This document shows positions 45,253 through 55,411 of a stretch of 64,000 nucleotides of DNA, piece by piece. Under the pieces are notes generated by a model, which saw only the letters and a program-made list of their open reading frames with translations, ran no database searches and was not told where the DNA came from. The stretch is from contig NC_015312.1 of assembly GCF_000196675.2 (NCBI RefSeq), positions 3,286,001 to 3,350,000 of the forward strand. The letters are read 5' to 3'. Each line of letters starts with the position of its first letter. Within the stretch, counting starts at the first letter, position 1. Position numbers and translations under genes: made by a program. This DNA comes from Pseudonocardia benzenivorans CB1190. GTDB taxonomy: Bacteria; Actinomycetota; Actinomycetes; Mycobacteriales; Pseudonocardiaceae.

Positions 45253-46254
45253 TCAGTGGGCGGGCGCGATGTGGGCGCGGGTCACGCGGCGCCGGAACAC
45301 CCAGTAGGACCAGGCCTGGTAGCCGATCACCAGCGGCAGCATGACGAGCGCGATCCAGCTCATGACCTGCAGCGTGTAACCGCCCGACGCCGCGCCGGCG
45401 ACGGTCAGCGAGAACGCCGGGTCGGTCGTCGACGGGACCAGCACCGGGAACATCGACCCGAACAGCACGACGGTCGTCGCGACGATCGCGAGCGCCGTCG
45501 CCGCGAACCCGCGACCCTCGCGGCCGCGTGCGGTCAGCCCGGTGCCGGCCACCAGCGCCAGCACGGCGACGACCCCGACGGGCAGCGTCCAGCCGGTGGG
45601 CCGCTGCGCGAGCGTCCAGCCGAGGAACCCGACGAGCGCGGGAACCGCGACCAGCGCGGTGCGCAGGGCCACCGTGCGGGCCAGCACGCGGACCGGGCCG
45701 TCCGTCTTGAGCGCCAGGAACACCGCGCCGTGCAGCAGGAACACCGTGGCGGTGGTCAGTGCGCCGAGCAGAGCGTAGGGGTGGCGCAGGTCGCCGAGCC
45801 CGGCGCGCACGACGTGGCCCGCGTCCATCGGCAGCCCGTGGACCAGGTTCGCGAACAGCAGGCCCCACACCAGCGCGGGCACCGTGCTGCCGACGACGAT
45901 CGCCACGTCCCAGCGGCGCCGCCAGCGCGGGTCGTCGACCTTGCCGCGGTACTCGAACGCCACGCCGCGCGCGATCAGCGCGAGCAGGACGGCGAGCAGG
46001 GGCAGGTAGAACCCGCTGAGCATCGAGCCGTACCAGGCGGGGAAGGCCGCGAAGGTGGCCCCGATCGCGGTGATCAGCCAGACCTCGTTGCCGTCCCAGA
46101 CCGGGCCGATCGCGTTGATCATGACGCGGCGGTCGGTGTCGTCGCGGCCGACGACGGGCAACAGCATGCCGACGCCGAAGTCGAAGCCCTCCAGGACGAA
46201 GTAGCCGGTCCACAGCACGGCGATGGCGAGGAACCAGATGGTGGTCAGGTCCAT
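45253..46254 (-). CDS. cydB: Cytochrome bd ubiquinol oxidase subunit II
   Basis: 333 residues from ATG 46254. The start IWFLAIAVLWTGYFVLEGFD FGVG-type N-terminus, the block RRVMINAIGPVWDGNEVWLI and the final MSWIALVMLPLVIGYQAWSY are standard CydB. It has eight to nine membrane segments and pairs with CydA. Eleven bases separate it from cydA on one side and cydD on the other. Confidence 0.95.
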   Translation of the reverse strand: MDLTTIWFLAIAVLWTGYFVLEGFDFGVGMLLPVVGRDDTDRRVMINAIGPVWDGNEVWLITAIGATFAAFPAWYGSMLSGFYLPLLAVLLALIARGVAFEYRGKVDDPRWRRRWDVAIVVGSTVPALVWGLLFANLVHGLPMDAGHVVRAGLGDLRHPYALLGALTTATVFLLHGAVFLALKTDGPVRVLARTVALRTALVAVPALVGFLGWTLAQRPTGWTLPVGVVAVLALVAGTGLTARGREGRGFAATALAIVATTVVLFGSMFPVLVPSTTDPAFSLTVAGAASGGYTLQVMSWIALVMLPLVIGYQAWSYWVFRRRVTRAHIAPAH

Positions 46255-46265
46255 GGCGGGCCCCT

Positions 46266-47738
46266 TCAGTAGACGAACGCGGGGACGCGTTCGTCGGCGG
46301 GATCGGGCCGGGCCGCGGCGGTGCCGGTGTCGCCGTCGGCGGGGTCCGTGGGATAGGGCATGACCGCACCCGGACCGGCGACGACGTAGCGGAACAGCAG
46401 CCTCGCCTCGATCACGGCGAGCACGGCGTAGATCAGCGTGAACGCCGACAGCGAGATCGCGACCTCGGTGAGGCTCACCCCCGGTGAGACGCTCGCGGCG
46501 GTGAGCAGCTCGCCGACGACGGTCCACGGCTGGCGGCCCATCTCGGTGAGCAGCCACCCGAACACGTTCGCGGCCAGCGCCGCGGGCAGCCCGAGGACGG
46601 CGACGCGGTACATCCAGCGGCGGTCGGGCAGCCGGCCGCGCCGGGTCAGCCACAGCCCGAGGACCCCGATCCCGACGCCGGCCATGCCCAGGCCCATCAT
46701 CAGCCGGAACGACCAGTAGAGGACGGCGATGTCCGGCCGGTAGTCGCCGGGGCCGTACTGCTGCTCGAGCCGCTGCTGGACGTCGTTGATGCCCTGCACG
46801 TCGCCGTCGAGGTGGCCGGTGGCCAGGAACGACAGGACGTTCGGGACCTGGACGTTGACGTGGTTGCGGCCCTCGCGGATGTCGCCGACGGCGAACAGCG
46901 AGAACCCGGCGCCCTGCTCGTCCTCCCACAGCGCCTCCGCGCCGGCGAGCTTCATCGGCTCGTACTGGGCCATGAGCTTGGCCTGGTGGTCGCCGGAGAA
47001 GACGACGAGCGCGCCGGCGATCGCGGTGACGGCGAACCCGAGCCGCAGGGTCTTGCGGAACAGCCCGCCCTCCGAGGGGTGCGGCGCCGTGTCACCGCGG
47101 CGGGGCCACCGGGCCCGCTGGATCTTGTAGGCGCTGACCGCGACGACGAACAGGCCGGCCGCGATGAACGCGCCGGACACGACGTGCAGATAGGTCGACC
47201 AGGCCTGGTCGTTGGTGAGGACGGCCCAGATGTCGGTGAGCCGCGCGCGGCCGGTCGCGGGGTCGACGGCGAAACCGACCGGATGGCGCATCCACGCGTT
47301 GGCCGCGATGATGAAGTACGCCGAGAGGTTCGTGCCGACCGCGACGACCCAGATGCACGCCAGGTGCACGCGCCGCGGGAGCCGGTCCCAGCCGAAGATC
47401 CACAGGCCGATGAACGTCGACTCCAGGAAGAACGCGAGCAGCGCCTCCATCGCCAGCGGCGCGCCGAACACGTCGCCGACGAACGTCGAGTAGCTGCTCC
47501 AGTTCATCCCGAACTGGAACTCCTGGACGATCCCGGTCACGACGCCCATCGCGAAGTTGATCAGGAAGAGCTTGCCGAGGAAGCGGGTCGCCCGCAGGTA
47601 CTCGACCTTTCCGGTCCGGTGCCACGCCGTCTGCAGGATCGCCACGATCGCGGACAGTCCGATCGTCAGCGGCACGAACAGGAAGTGGTAGACGGTCGTG
47701 ATCCCGAACTGCCAGCGGGCCAGGTCGAGTGCGGTCAT
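46266..47738 (-). CDS. cydA: Cytochrome bd ubiquinol oxidase subunit I
   Basis: 490 residues. His18 in TTVYHFLFVPLTIG corresponds to the heme b595 ligand, the His in STYLHVVSGAF to the heme b558 ligand, and MEALLAFFLESTFIGLWIFG holds the conserved proton-path glutamates. The quinol loop (GDHQAKLMAQYEPMKLAGAE) is of the short type. The enzyme oxidises quinol and reduces oxygen with high affinity at low oxygen or under stress. It is the first gene of cydABDC. Two tandem palindromes lie just upstream of the start codon. Confidence 0.95.
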   Translation of the reverse strand: MTALDLARWQFGITTVYHFLFVPLTIGLSAIVAILQTAWHRTGKVEYLRATRFLGKLFLINFAMGVVTGIVQEFQFGMNWSSYSTFVGDVFGAPLAMEALLAFFLESTFIGLWIFGWDRLPRRVHLACIWVVAVGTNLSAYFIIAANAWMRHPVGFAVDPATGRARLTDIWAVLTNDQAWSTYLHVVSGAFIAAGLFVVAVSAYKIQRARWPRRGDTAPHPSEGGLFRKTLRLGFAVTAIAGALVVFSGDHQAKLMAQYEPMKLAGAEALWEDEQGAGFSLFAVGDIREGRNHVNVQVPNVLSFLATGHLDGDVQGINDVQQRLEQQYGPGDYRPDIAVLYWSFRLMMGLGMAGVGIGVLGLWLTRRGRLPDRRWMYRVAVLGLPAALAANVFGWLLTEMGRQPWTVVGELLTAASVSPGVSLTEVAISLSAFTLIYAVLAVIEARLLFRYVVAGPGAVMPYPTDPADGDTGTAAARPDPADERVPAFVY

Positions 47739-47757
47739 GCCGTCCTCCGTTCGGAAT

Positions 47758-47792
47758 TTCTACACGCTGTAGTAGTTCTACCGCACGTAGAA
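47758..47792. promoter_or_regulatory. Two tandem operator-like palindromes upstream of cydA
   Basis: TTCTAC-ACGCT-GTAGTA (47758-47774) and TTCTAC-CGCAC-GTAGAA (47776-47792) share the pattern TTCTAC-N5-GTAG(A/T)A. Their centres are 18 bases apart. They begin 20 bases before the cydA start and lie 148 bases from mutA. The pattern resembles CTAC/GTAG sites of BlaI/MecI-type repressors, but the regulator is not in this window. Such sites would control cytochrome bd expression. Confidence 0.65.
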
Positions 47793-47939
47793 GTAGTGCG
47801 GTGGCCGGTGTGCTGCGAGACACCGTGATCAGCGGGTGAGCCCGGTGACACAGACCGTGCCGGGTACCGCACAACCCACCTAGACTCCGCGAAACCCCGG
47901 CACGGCCACGGCGGCCGCCGGACGCAGGGAGGAAGTGCG

Positions 47940-49862
47940 ATGACCACCCCGCAGGTGGATCCCGACGCGCTGGAGCGCGGGGCTCCGGAGGAACCCGACG
48001 ACCTCGCGCTCGCCGCAGAGTTCCCGGCCGCGACGCGGGAGGAGTGGGCCGCCCTCGTCGACGGGGTGCTGCGCAAGGCGGGCCGGCTGCCCGCGGACGC
48101 GCCGGCCGGGTCCGGTGTGGACGTGCTCGTCCGCGAGACCCTCGACGGCCTGCGGGTCCGGCCGCTCTACACCGCCGACGACGTACCCGACCTCGCCGCG
48201 ACCGGCGTCCCCGGCGCCGCCCCGTACGTCCGGGGCAGCCGCGCCGGCGGGTACGTGCCCGACGGCTGGGACATCCGCGCCCGGCACACCTCCGCCGACC
48301 CCGCCGCGGTCGCCGCCGCCGTCGCCGAGGACCTCGACAACGGCGTGACCTCCCTGTGGCTGGGGGTGGGGACGCACGGTGTCGCCGTCGCCGACCTGCC
48401 CGCCGCGCTCGAAGGCGTCCTGCTCGACCTCGCGCCCGTCGTGCTCGACGCCGGGGCCGACGCGATCGCCGCCGCCGAGGCCTTCCTCGCCCACGTCACG
48501 GCGTCCGACGTCGATCCCGCGCAGGTCGGCGGGAACCTCGGGCTCGACCCGGTCGGTCTGCGAGCCGCCACCGGCGAGGGCCCCGACGTCGAGTCCGTGC
48601 TGCCGCTCGCGCGCCGCGTGGCCGACGACTTCCCGGCCATGCGCGCGATCGTCGTCGACGCGCTGCCGGTGCACGGCGCCGGGGCGTCCGACGCCCAGCA
48701 GCTCGGCTGGTCGCTCGCGGCCGGGGTCGCCTACCTGCGGGCGCTGACCGGGGCAGGGCTCGACGTCGCGACCGCCGCCCGGCTGCTGGAGTTCCGCTTC
48801 GGCGTCACCGGCGACCAGTTCGCGACGATCGCCCTGCTGCGCGCCGCGCGGCGGCTCTGGGCGCGGGTGCTGGAGGCGTGCGGCGCCCCCGACGCCCCCG
48901 GCCAGGTCCAGCACGCCGTCACCTCCCCGATGACGACGACCCGCCGCGACCCCTGGGTGAACATGCTGCGCGGCACGGTCGCCGGCTTCGCCGCGGGCGT
49001 CGGCGGCGCGGACGCCGTGACCGTCGCCCCGTTCGACGAGGCCATCGGCGTCGCCGAGCCGTTCTCCCGGCGTATCGCCCGCAACACGCAGTCGCTGCTG
49101 ATCATGGAGGCGCACCTCGCCCGGGTCGTCGACCCCGCGGGCGGGTCCTGGTACGTGGAGAGCCGTACCGACGAGCTCGCCCGTGCGGCGTGGACGTTCT
49201 TCCAGGAGGTCGAGGGCGCCGGCGGCGCGGTGGCCGCGCTCGACTCCGGCTTCGTCGCCGAGCGGGTCGCGCCGGTACGGGAGCGCCGCGAGCGCGACGT
49301 CGCCACCCGGCGCACGCCCATCACCGGCGTCAGCGAGTTCCCCGACCTCGACGAGCGGCCCGTCGAACGTGCGCCGCACCCCGCGCCCGCCGCGGCCGGG
49401 GGCCTGCCGGTCTACCGCCTGGCCGGCGCGTTCGAGGAGCGGCGCGACCGCTCCGACGCCGTCCTCGCCGCCACCGGCGCCCGGCCCGCCGCGTTCCTCG
49501 CGACGCTGGGCACCGTCGCCGCGCACAGCGCTCGCGCCGGGTTCGCGCGCAACCTGCTCGGCGCGGGCGGCATCGCCACCCCCGACGCGGGCGCCACCGC
49601 GTCCACCGACGAGATCGTCGCCGCGTTCGGCGAGGCGGCGACACCGGTCGCCGTCCTCTGCGGCACCGACGAGGCCTACGCCGAGAGTGCCGCCGCGACC
49701 GCCGCCGCCCTGCGCGAGGCGGGGGCGACCCGCATCCTGCTCGCGGGCCGGGCCGAGGTCGACGGTGTCGACGCGACCCTGCACGCGGGCTGCGACGCGC
49801 TGGCCGTCATCGACGACGTGTACGCCGCACTCGACGCGGCGAACGGAGAGGACGCGCGATGA
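47940..49862 (+). CDS. mutA: Methylmalonyl-CoA mutase small (beta) subunit
   Basis: 640 residues from ATG 47940, after GGGAGGAAG. The catalytic-type TIM barrel includes [33 protein letters not shown] and [20 protein letters not shown]. The C-terminal domain has the shape of a B12 domain, but the D-x-H-x-x-G cobalamin motif is absent ([14 protein letters not shown] in its place). This is usual for the non-catalytic subunit. It pairs with MutB to interconvert methylmalonyl-CoA and succinyl-CoA in propionate metabolism. The ATGA overlap couples it to mutB. Confidence 0.92.
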   Translation: MTTPQVDPDALERGAPEEPDDLALAAEFPAATREEWAALVDGVLRKAGRLPADAPAGSGVDVLVRETLDGLRVRPLYTADDVPDLAATGVPGAAPYVRGSRAGGYVPDGWDIRARHTSADPAAVAAAVAEDLDNGVTSLWLGVGTHGVAVADLPAALEGVLLDLAPVVLDAGADAIAAAEAFLAHVTASDVDPAQVGGNLGLDPVGLRAATGEGPDVESVLPLARRVADDFPAMRAIVVDALPVHGAGASDAQQLGWSLAAGVAYLRALTGAGLDVATAARLLEFRFGVTGDQFATIALLRAARRLWARVLEACGAPDAPGQVQHAVTSPMTTTRRDPWVNMLRGTVAGFAAGVGGADAVTVAPFDEAIGVAEPFSRRIARNTQSLLIMEAHLARVVDPAGGSWYVESRTDELARAAWTFFQEVEGAGGAVAALDSGFVAERVAPVRERRERDVATRRTPITGVSEFPDLDERPVERAPHPAPAAAGGLPVYRLAGAFEERRDRSDAVLAATGARPAAFLATLGTVAAHSARAGFARNLLGAGGIATPDAGATASTDEIVAAFGEAATPVAVLCGTDEAYAESAAATAAALREAGATRILLAGRAEVDGVDATLHAGCDALAVIDDVYAALDAANGEDAR

Positions 49863-52039
49863 CCGTCCCCGACTTCACCCGGATCGACCTCGACGGCGCC
49901 GCGGCGCCCGCGTCGACCCCCGTGGGCGAGCAGCCCGAGCCGTGGGAGTCGCCGGAGGGTATCCCCGTCAAGGCGCTCTACACCGCCGACGACCTCGCCG
50001 ACGTCGACTTCCTCGGCACCTACCCGGGCGTCGCGCCCTTCCTGCGCGGCCCGTACCCGACGATGTACGTCACGCAGCCGTGGACGGTCCGGCAGTACGC
50101 CGGGTTCTCCACGGCCGCCGAGTCCAACGCCTTCTACCGGCGCAACCTCGCGGCCGGGCAGAAGGGCCTGTCGATCGCGTTCGACCTCGCCACCCACCGC
50201 GGCTACGACTCCGACCACCCGCGGGTGGCGGGCGACGTCGGCATGGCGGGCGTGGCGATCGACTCGATCTACGACATGCGCCAGCTCTTCGACGGCATCC
50301 CGCTCGACCGGATGTCGGTGTCGATGACCATGAACGGCGCGGTGCTGCCCGTCCTCGCCCTCTACATCCTGGCGGCTGAGGAACAGGGCGTCGCGCCCGA
50401 GAAGCTCACGGGGACCATCCAGAACGACATCCTCAAGGAGTTCATGGTCCGCAACACCTACATCTACCCGCCGCAGCCCTCGATGCAGATCATCTCCGAC
50501 ATCTTCCGCTTCACGTCGGAGAAGATGCCGAAGTTCAACTCGATCTCCATCTCCGGCTACCACATCCAGGAGGCCGGGGCCACCAACGACCTCGAGCTCG
50601 CCTACACGCTGGCCGACGGTGTGGAGTACCTGCGGGCCGGGATCGACGCGGGGCTCGACGTCGACAGGTTCGCGCCGCGGCTGTCCTTCTTCTGGGCGAT
50701 CGGCATGAACTTCTTCATGGAGGTCGCCAAGATGCGGGCCGCGCGCCTGCTGTGGGCGAAGCTCGTGCAGCAGTTCGACCCGAAGAACTCCAAGTCGCTG
50801 TCGCTGCGCACCCACTCGCAGACCTCCGGGTGGTCGCTGACGGCCCAGGACGTCTACAACAACGTCGTGCGCACCTGCGTCGAGGCGATGGCCGCGACCC
50901 AGGGCCACACCCAGTCGCTGCACACCAACGCCCTCGACGAGGCGCTCGCCCTGCCGACGGACTTCTCCGCCCGCATCGCCCGCAACACCCAGCTGCTGCT
51001 GCAGCAGGAGTCGGGCACGACGAACGTCATCGACCCGTGGGGCGGCAGCTACTACGTCGAACGGCTCACCTACGACCTCGCCCGCCGCGCGTGGGCGCAC
51101 ATCACGGAGGTCGAGAAGGCCGGGGGCATGGCCCAGGCCATCGACGCCGGCATCCCGAAGCTGCGCGTCGAGGAGGCCGCGGCGCGCACCCAGGCGCGCA
51201 TCGACTCCGGCCGGCAGCCGGTCATCGGCGTCAACAAGTTCGTCACGGGCTCCGACGAGCAGATCGACGTGCTCAAGGTCGACAACGCCGGCGTGCGCCG
51301 CGAGCAGCTCGACAAGCTGGAGCGGCTGCGTCGCGAGCGCGACTCCCGCGACGTCGACGCGGCGCTGGAGAAGCTCACCGGCGCCGCCGCGGCCATCGCC
51401 GAGGGCACCGAGCGCGACGCCGGACAGAACCTGCTGGCCCTCGCCGTCGACGCCGCCCGGGCGAAGGCCACCGTCGGGGAGATCTCCGACGCGCTGGAGA
51501 AGGTCTTCGGGCGGCACTCCGGACAGATCAGGATCATCTCCGGCGTGTACTCCGAGGAGGCCGGGCAGAACCCGGCGATCGCCCGTGCCCGCGAGCTCGT
51601 CGACGAGTTCGCCGAGGAGGAGGGCCGCCAGCCGCGCATCCTCGTCGCGAAGATGGGCCAGGACGGCCACGACCGCGGGCAGAAGGTCATCGCCACCGCG
51701 TTCGCCGACCTGGGCTTCGACGTCGACGTGGGCCCGCTGTTCCAGACCCCGGGCGAGGTCGCGCGCCAGGCCGTCGAGGCCGACGTGCACGTCATCGGGG
51801 TGAGCTCGCTGGCCGCCGGGCACCTGACGCTGGTCCCCGAGCTGCGCGGGGCGCTCGCCGAGCTCGACCGGCCCGACATCATGGTCGTCGTCGGCGGCGT
51901 CATCCCGCCCGCCGACGTCCCGGAGCTGCTCGAGATGGGCGCGGTCGCGGTGTTCGGACCGGGCACGGTCATCGCCGAGGCGGCGGTCGACCTGCTGGGC
52001 AAGCTCACGGCGGCCCTGCACTCCGGCGACGCGTCGTAG
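49859..52039 (+). CDS. mutB: Methylmalonyl-CoA mutase large (alpha) subunit
   Basis: 726 residues. The N-terminal barrel has [20 protein letters not shown] and the substrate-binding [20 protein letters not shown]. The C-terminal cobalamin domain has D602-H604-G607 in [12 protein letters not shown], where His604 replaces the lower axial ligand of adenosylcobalamin. The complex rearranges methylmalonyl-CoA to succinyl-CoA. The gene overlaps mutA by four bases and ends directly before meaB, so all three are one operon. Confidence 0.95.
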   Translation: MTVPDFTRIDLDGAAAPASTPVGEQPEPWESPEGIPVKALYTADDLADVDFLGTYPGVAPFLRGPYPTMYVTQPWTVRQYAGFSTAAESNAFYRRNLAAGQKGLSIAFDLATHRGYDSDHPRVAGDVGMAGVAIDSIYDMRQLFDGIPLDRMSVSMTMNGAVLPVLALYILAAEEQGVAPEKLTGTIQNDILKEFMVRNTYIYPPQPSMQIISDIFRFTSEKMPKFNSISISGYHIQEAGATNDLELAYTLADGVEYLRAGIDAGLDVDRFAPRLSFFWAIGMNFFMEVAKMRAARLLWAKLVQQFDPKNSKSLSLRTHSQTSGWSLTAQDVYNNVVRTCVEAMAATQGHTQSLHTNALDEALALPTDFSARIARNTQLLLQQESGTTNVIDPWGGSYYVERLTYDLARRAWAHITEVEKAGGMAQAIDAGIPKLRVEEAAARTQARIDSGRQPVIGVNKFVTGSDEQIDVLKVDNAGVRREQLDKLERLRRERDSRDVDAALEKLTGAAAAIAEGTERDAGQNLLALAVDAARAKATVGEISDALEKVFGRHSGQIRIISGVYSEEAGQNPAIARARELVDEFAEEEGRQPRILVAKMGQDGHDRGQKVIATAFADLGFDVDVGPLFQTPGEVARQAVEADVHVIGVSSLAAGHLTLVPELRGALAELDRPDIMVVVGGVIPPADVPELLEMGAVAVFGPGTVIAEAAVDLLGKLTAALHSGDAS

Positions 52040-53023
52040 ATGCCCGCCCGGTCGATCGACGTCGACGCGCTGACCGACGGTGTGCTCGGCGGCTCGCGGT
52101 CGCTGCTGGCCAGGGCCATCACGCTGGTCGAGTCGAACCGGCCCGACCACCGGGTCGCCGCCCAGGAGCTGCTGTCCCGGTTGCAGCCGCGGGCGGGTGC
52201 CGGTGTGCGGGTCGGCATCAGCGGGGTGCCCGGCGTCGGCAAGTCGACGTTCATCGAGGCCCTCGGCACCCGGCTCACCGGCGCCGGCCACCGGGTCGCG
52301 GTGCTGGCCGTCGACCCCTCGTCGACCCGGACGAAGGGCTCGATCCTCGGGGACAAGACGCGGATGGCCGCGCTCGCGGTCGACGAGAACGCGTTCGTCC
52401 GGCCCTCGCCCAGCGCCGGCACGCTCGGCGGGGTCGCCCGCGCGACCCGCGAGACGATCGTGCTGATGGAGGCCGCGGGCTACGACGTCGTGCTCGTCGA
52501 GACGGTGGGCGTCGGGCAGTCCGAGGTCGCCGTCGCGGCGATGGTCGACACGTTCCTGCTGCTCACGATCGCCCGGACCGGCGACTCGCTGCAGGGCATC
52601 AAGAAGGGCATCCTCGAGCTGGCCGACGTGGTCGCGGTCAACAAGGCCGACGGGCCGCACGAGAAGGAGGCCCGCGCCGCCGCGGCCGAGCTGCGGTCGG
52701 CGCTGCGGTTGATGACGCCGTCGAGCGAGTCGTGGCGCCCGCCGGTCCTGCCGTGCAGCGCGCAGACCGGCACCGGTCTCGACGACGTGTGGTCGGCCGT
52801 CGAGAAGCACCGCGCGACGCTCGAGGCCGGCGGGGAGCTGGCCGCCCGGCGCGCCGACCAGCAGGTCGAGTGGATGTGGGCGATGGTGCGCGACCAGCTG
52901 ATGGACCGGCTGCGCTCCGACCCCGGCGTGAAGGCGGCGCTGCCGGCGTTGGAGAAGGAGGTCAGGGCGGGGGACATGCCGCCGAGCCTGGCCGCCCGCA
53001 CGCTGCTGGAGGCGCTCTCCTGA
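52040..53023 (+). CDS. meaB: Methylmalonyl-CoA mutase-associated GTPase MeaB
   Basis: 327 residues, starting at the base after the mutB stop codon. The G1 loop is GVPGVGKS (62-69), switch region AVDPSSTRTKGSILGDKTRM, G3 in VETVGVGQSE and G4 in VVAVNKADG. It is a SIMIBI GTPase that protects and reloads cobalamin in the mutase. The C-terminal helix (QVEWMWAMVRDQLMDRLRSD) is the dimerisation arm. Confidence 0.94.
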   Translation: MPARSIDVDALTDGVLGGSRSLLARAITLVESNRPDHRVAAQELLSRLQPRAGAGVRVGISGVPGVGKSTFIEALGTRLTGAGHRVAVLAVDPSSTRTKGSILGDKTRMAALAVDENAFVRPSPSAGTLGGVARATRETIVLMEAAGYDVVLVETVGVGQSEVAVAAMVDTFLLLTIARTGDSLQGIKKGILELADVVAVNKADGPHEKEARAAAAELRSALRLMTPSSESWRPPVLPCSAQTGTGLDDVWSAVEKHRATLEAGGELAARRADQQVEWMWAMVRDQLMDRLRSDPGVKAALPALEKEVRAGDMPPSLAARTLLEALS

Positions 53024-53125
53024 CCCACCGGGACGGGTCACCGGCCGGTCACCCTCGGGTCGTCGCAGGTCACGGCCGCGCGTCGGAGCGCGCACCGAAG
53101 GCCTCGGTGGAGCATCCTGGACGAC

Positions 53126-54355
53126 GTGACCGACGTGCACGCGGGCACCGGCGGGGGAGGGGCCCTGCCGGGCGACCGGTCACGCCCCGGCTCAGGGGCC
53201 GCGCACACCCCGTCGGGCGGTGCGCCCGCGCCGGACGACCCCGCCCCCGACCACGACACCGGGCGCAACCACACCGCTCCCGGCGACGCGCCGGACGACG
53301 ACCAGGTTGCGCCCGCCGCACCGCCGGGCCCCGCGCCGCGGCCGGCGGCCGAACAGCAGCCGGACCAGGTCCTGGACCAGGAGCCCGAACAACAGCCCGC
53401 CCCGACGCAGCAGTCCGACCGGAACGAGGAGCCGGCGCCGAAGCGCGGGGCGAAGCAGCTGGCCGTCCGCACGATCGTCGGCGCCTGGGACGACAACATC
53501 TTCTCCGAGTCGGCCTCGGCCGCGTTCTGGCAGACGCTGTCCCTGCCGCCGTTGCTGCTGGGACTGCTCGGCTCGCTCGGCTACATCGGCGAGTGGTTCG
53601 GCCCGAACACCGCGCAGATCGTCGAGGCCCGGATCATCGCCGCGACCAGCGGCATCTTCACCCGCGACGCCGTCGACCAGATCATCGCGCCGACGGTCTC
53701 GCAGATCCTGACGACGGGGCGCAGCGAGCTCGTCTCACTGGGTTTCGTCATCTCGCTGTGGTCGGGCTCGTCGGCGATGTCGTCGTTCGTCGACGCCATC
53801 ACCCGCGCGCACGGCCAGTACGGCATCCGCAACCCCGTCTGGCAGCGCATCCTCGCCCTGCTGCTCTACGTCGTCGCGCTCGTCGGCGGGATCATCTCGC
53901 TCCCGCTGCTCGCGCTGGGCCCCGACCGGCTGCCGGGGATCCTGCCGGAGTCGTGGCGGCCCGCCGCGATCACGCTGATCGCCGACCTCTACTACCCGGT
54001 GATCGGCGTCATCCTGGTCCTCGCGCTGACGACGCTGTACAAGGTCGCGCTGCCGGCGAAGCCGCCGTGGTGGCGCGGGCTGCCGGGTGCGTTGCTGGCC
54101 GCCGTCGTGTTCCTGGCCGGCGTCACGGGCCTGCGCGTCTACATCAACTGGGTGACCGGCACCGGCTACACCTACGGTGCGCTCGCCGCGCCGATCGCGT
54201 TCCTGCTGGCGGCGTTCTTCATCGGGTTCGCGATCGTCCTCGGCGCGCACCTCAACGCCTCGATCCAGGCGCTGTGGCCGGCCCGGCTGCACGACCGCCG
54301 GGGTGCCCTCGCCGCCCGCGAGCCCGCCGAGGACGACCCCGACCCGACCCCGTGA
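53126..54355 (+). CDS. YihY/BrkB-family membrane protein with disordered N-terminus
   Basis: 409 residues from a GTG. The first 110 residues are Pro/Asp/Gln-rich and look disordered. About six membrane segments follow, with AFWQTLSLPPLLLGLLGSLG, FVISLWSGSSAMSSFVDAIT and APIAFLLAAFFIGFAIVLGA, as in the YihY (formerly BrkB/RNase BN) family. Its function is not established. It follows meaB by about 100 bases, with no clear link. A weak CGTGAG/CTCACG hairpin (54351-54371) overlaps its end and may act as a terminator. Confidence 0.8.
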   Translation: MTDVHAGTGGGGALPGDRSRPGSGAAHTPSGGAPAPDDPAPDHDTGRNHTAPGDAPDDDQVAPAAPPGPAPRPAAEQQPDQVLDQEPEQQPAPTQQSDRNEEPAPKRGAKQLAVRTIVGAWDDNIFSESASAAFWQTLSLPPLLLGLLGSLGYIGEWFGPNTAQIVEARIIAATSGIFTRDAVDQIIAPTVSQILTTGRSELVSLGFVISLWSGSSAMSSFVDAITRAHGQYGIRNPVWQRILALLLYVVALVGGIISLPLLALGPDRLPGILPESWRPAAITLIADLYYPVIGVILVLALTTLYKVALPAKPPWWRGLPGALLAAVVFLAGVTGLRVYINWVTGTGYTYGALAAPIAFLLAAFFIGFAIVLGAHLNASIQALWPARLHDRRGALAAREPAEDDPDPTP

Positions 54356-54521
54356 GTGGCCCTCGCTCACGGCGCGCCCCTCGCTCACCTCGCGGCCCGG
54401 CGTCGCGGCGTGCCGAAACCGGTCGGAGCCGGCGCCGGGCGACCGGGTCGAGGAGGTGTCCGGGGCGCGCGGACGTCGGGCGGGACGGGCCGTCGCGGGG
54501 ACCGGCCCGCCCGCGGAGACG

Positions 54522-55289
54522 TCAGACCGGGGTGATCGGCGGCGTGGTGCTGCCGGGCCGGCTCGCGGCCAGCTCCTCCGCGGCCTTGTCCGCGAGCAGG
54601 GAGCCGTCGCCACGGATGAAGCCGTAGGTGAAGCCCAGGTCGCGGAAGCGGTGCAGATGGCCCGCCGACGCGCAGAAGATCCCGACGGGCAGGTCCCGCG
54701 CCCGGCACGCCTTGACGACGGTCTCGAGCATCGCGTCGTACTCCGGGTCGCCGTTCTGCGCCGACGTCGCCTTGCCCATGCTCAGCGCGAGGTCCGAGGG
54801 TCCGACGAACACGGCGTCCACCCCGTCGACGGCGACGATGTCGTCGACCGCGGCCACCGCCTCGGTCGTCTCGACCATGACGACGCACACCGGGTCCGCC
54901 GGCGGGGCGGTCATCATGCCCAGTCGGGTCGGGCCGTAGCTGCGGGTGCCGTGCGGGGGCCAGCGGCAGGCGGAGGCCGCAGCGGCCGCCTCCTGCGCCG
55001 AGTTCACCATCGGTACGACGACGCCGTGCGCGCCGCGGTCGAGCGCAGCGGTGATGGCGACGGGGTCGTTCCACGCGACGCGCACCAGCGCCGGGGCGCC
55101 CGTCGCGCTGAGCGCCTGCAGCATCGGCAGGACGAGGTCCTCGCCGATGAGCCCGTGCTGGGTGTCGACGCACACCGCGTCGAACCCCGCCGAGCCGATG
55201 ATCTCGGCGGTCGCCGTGCCCGGGAGCTGGAGCCAGCCGCCGACGGCGTCGGCACCGAGGATGGCGCGGAGGTCCGTGTCGTCGCTCAT
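54522..55289 (-). CDS. HpcH/HpaI-family aldolase
   Basis: 255 residues from ATG 55289. A GTG start 17 codons earlier is possible. The TIM-barrel class II pyruvate aldolase motifs are FDAVCVDTQHGLIGEDLVLP, RVAWNDPVAITAALDRGAHG, the metal-binding Glu in VVMVETTEAV and Asp in VGPSDLALSMG. Such enzymes cleave 4-hydroxy-2-oxo acids or act on citramalyl/malyl-CoA-like substrates. It is a single gene here. The Pro/Ser-rich tail is short. Confidence 0.85.
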   Translation of the reverse strand: MSDDTDLRAILGADAVGGWLQLPGTATAEIIGSAGFDAVCVDTQHGLIGEDLVLPMLQALSATGAPALVRVAWNDPVAITAALDRGAHGVVVPMVNSAQEAAAAASACRWPPHGTRSYGPTRLGMMTAPPADPVCVVMVETTEAVAAVDDIVAVDGVDAVFVGPSDLALSMGKATSAQNGDPEYDAMLETVVKACRARDLPVGIFCASAGHLHRFRDLGFTYGFIRGDGSLLADKAAEELAASRPGSTTPPITPV

Positions 55290-55411
55290 GATCGGACAGC
55301 CTGCCGCAGCGCCGCCCGGCGCGCCTGACGATCCGTGCACACCTGCGCCGCATAGGCTCGAGCGCCGTCCGGGCGCGGGGCCCGGCGTCGCGAGGAAGTG
55401 GCGGGACGCGC

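Noticed and set aside
49676..53140. Very long open frame (over 1100 codons) on the minus strand opposite mutA, mutB and meaB
   Set aside because: It is antisense to three genes with clear family motifs. Its composition (Arg, Gly, Asp, His, Gln) is the usual shadow of high-GC coding sequence and it has no domain.
54351..54371. CGTGAG/CTCACG hairpin as a confident terminator
   Set aside because: The stem is only six base pairs with a nine-base loop, too weak for a separate feature in DNA of this composition.
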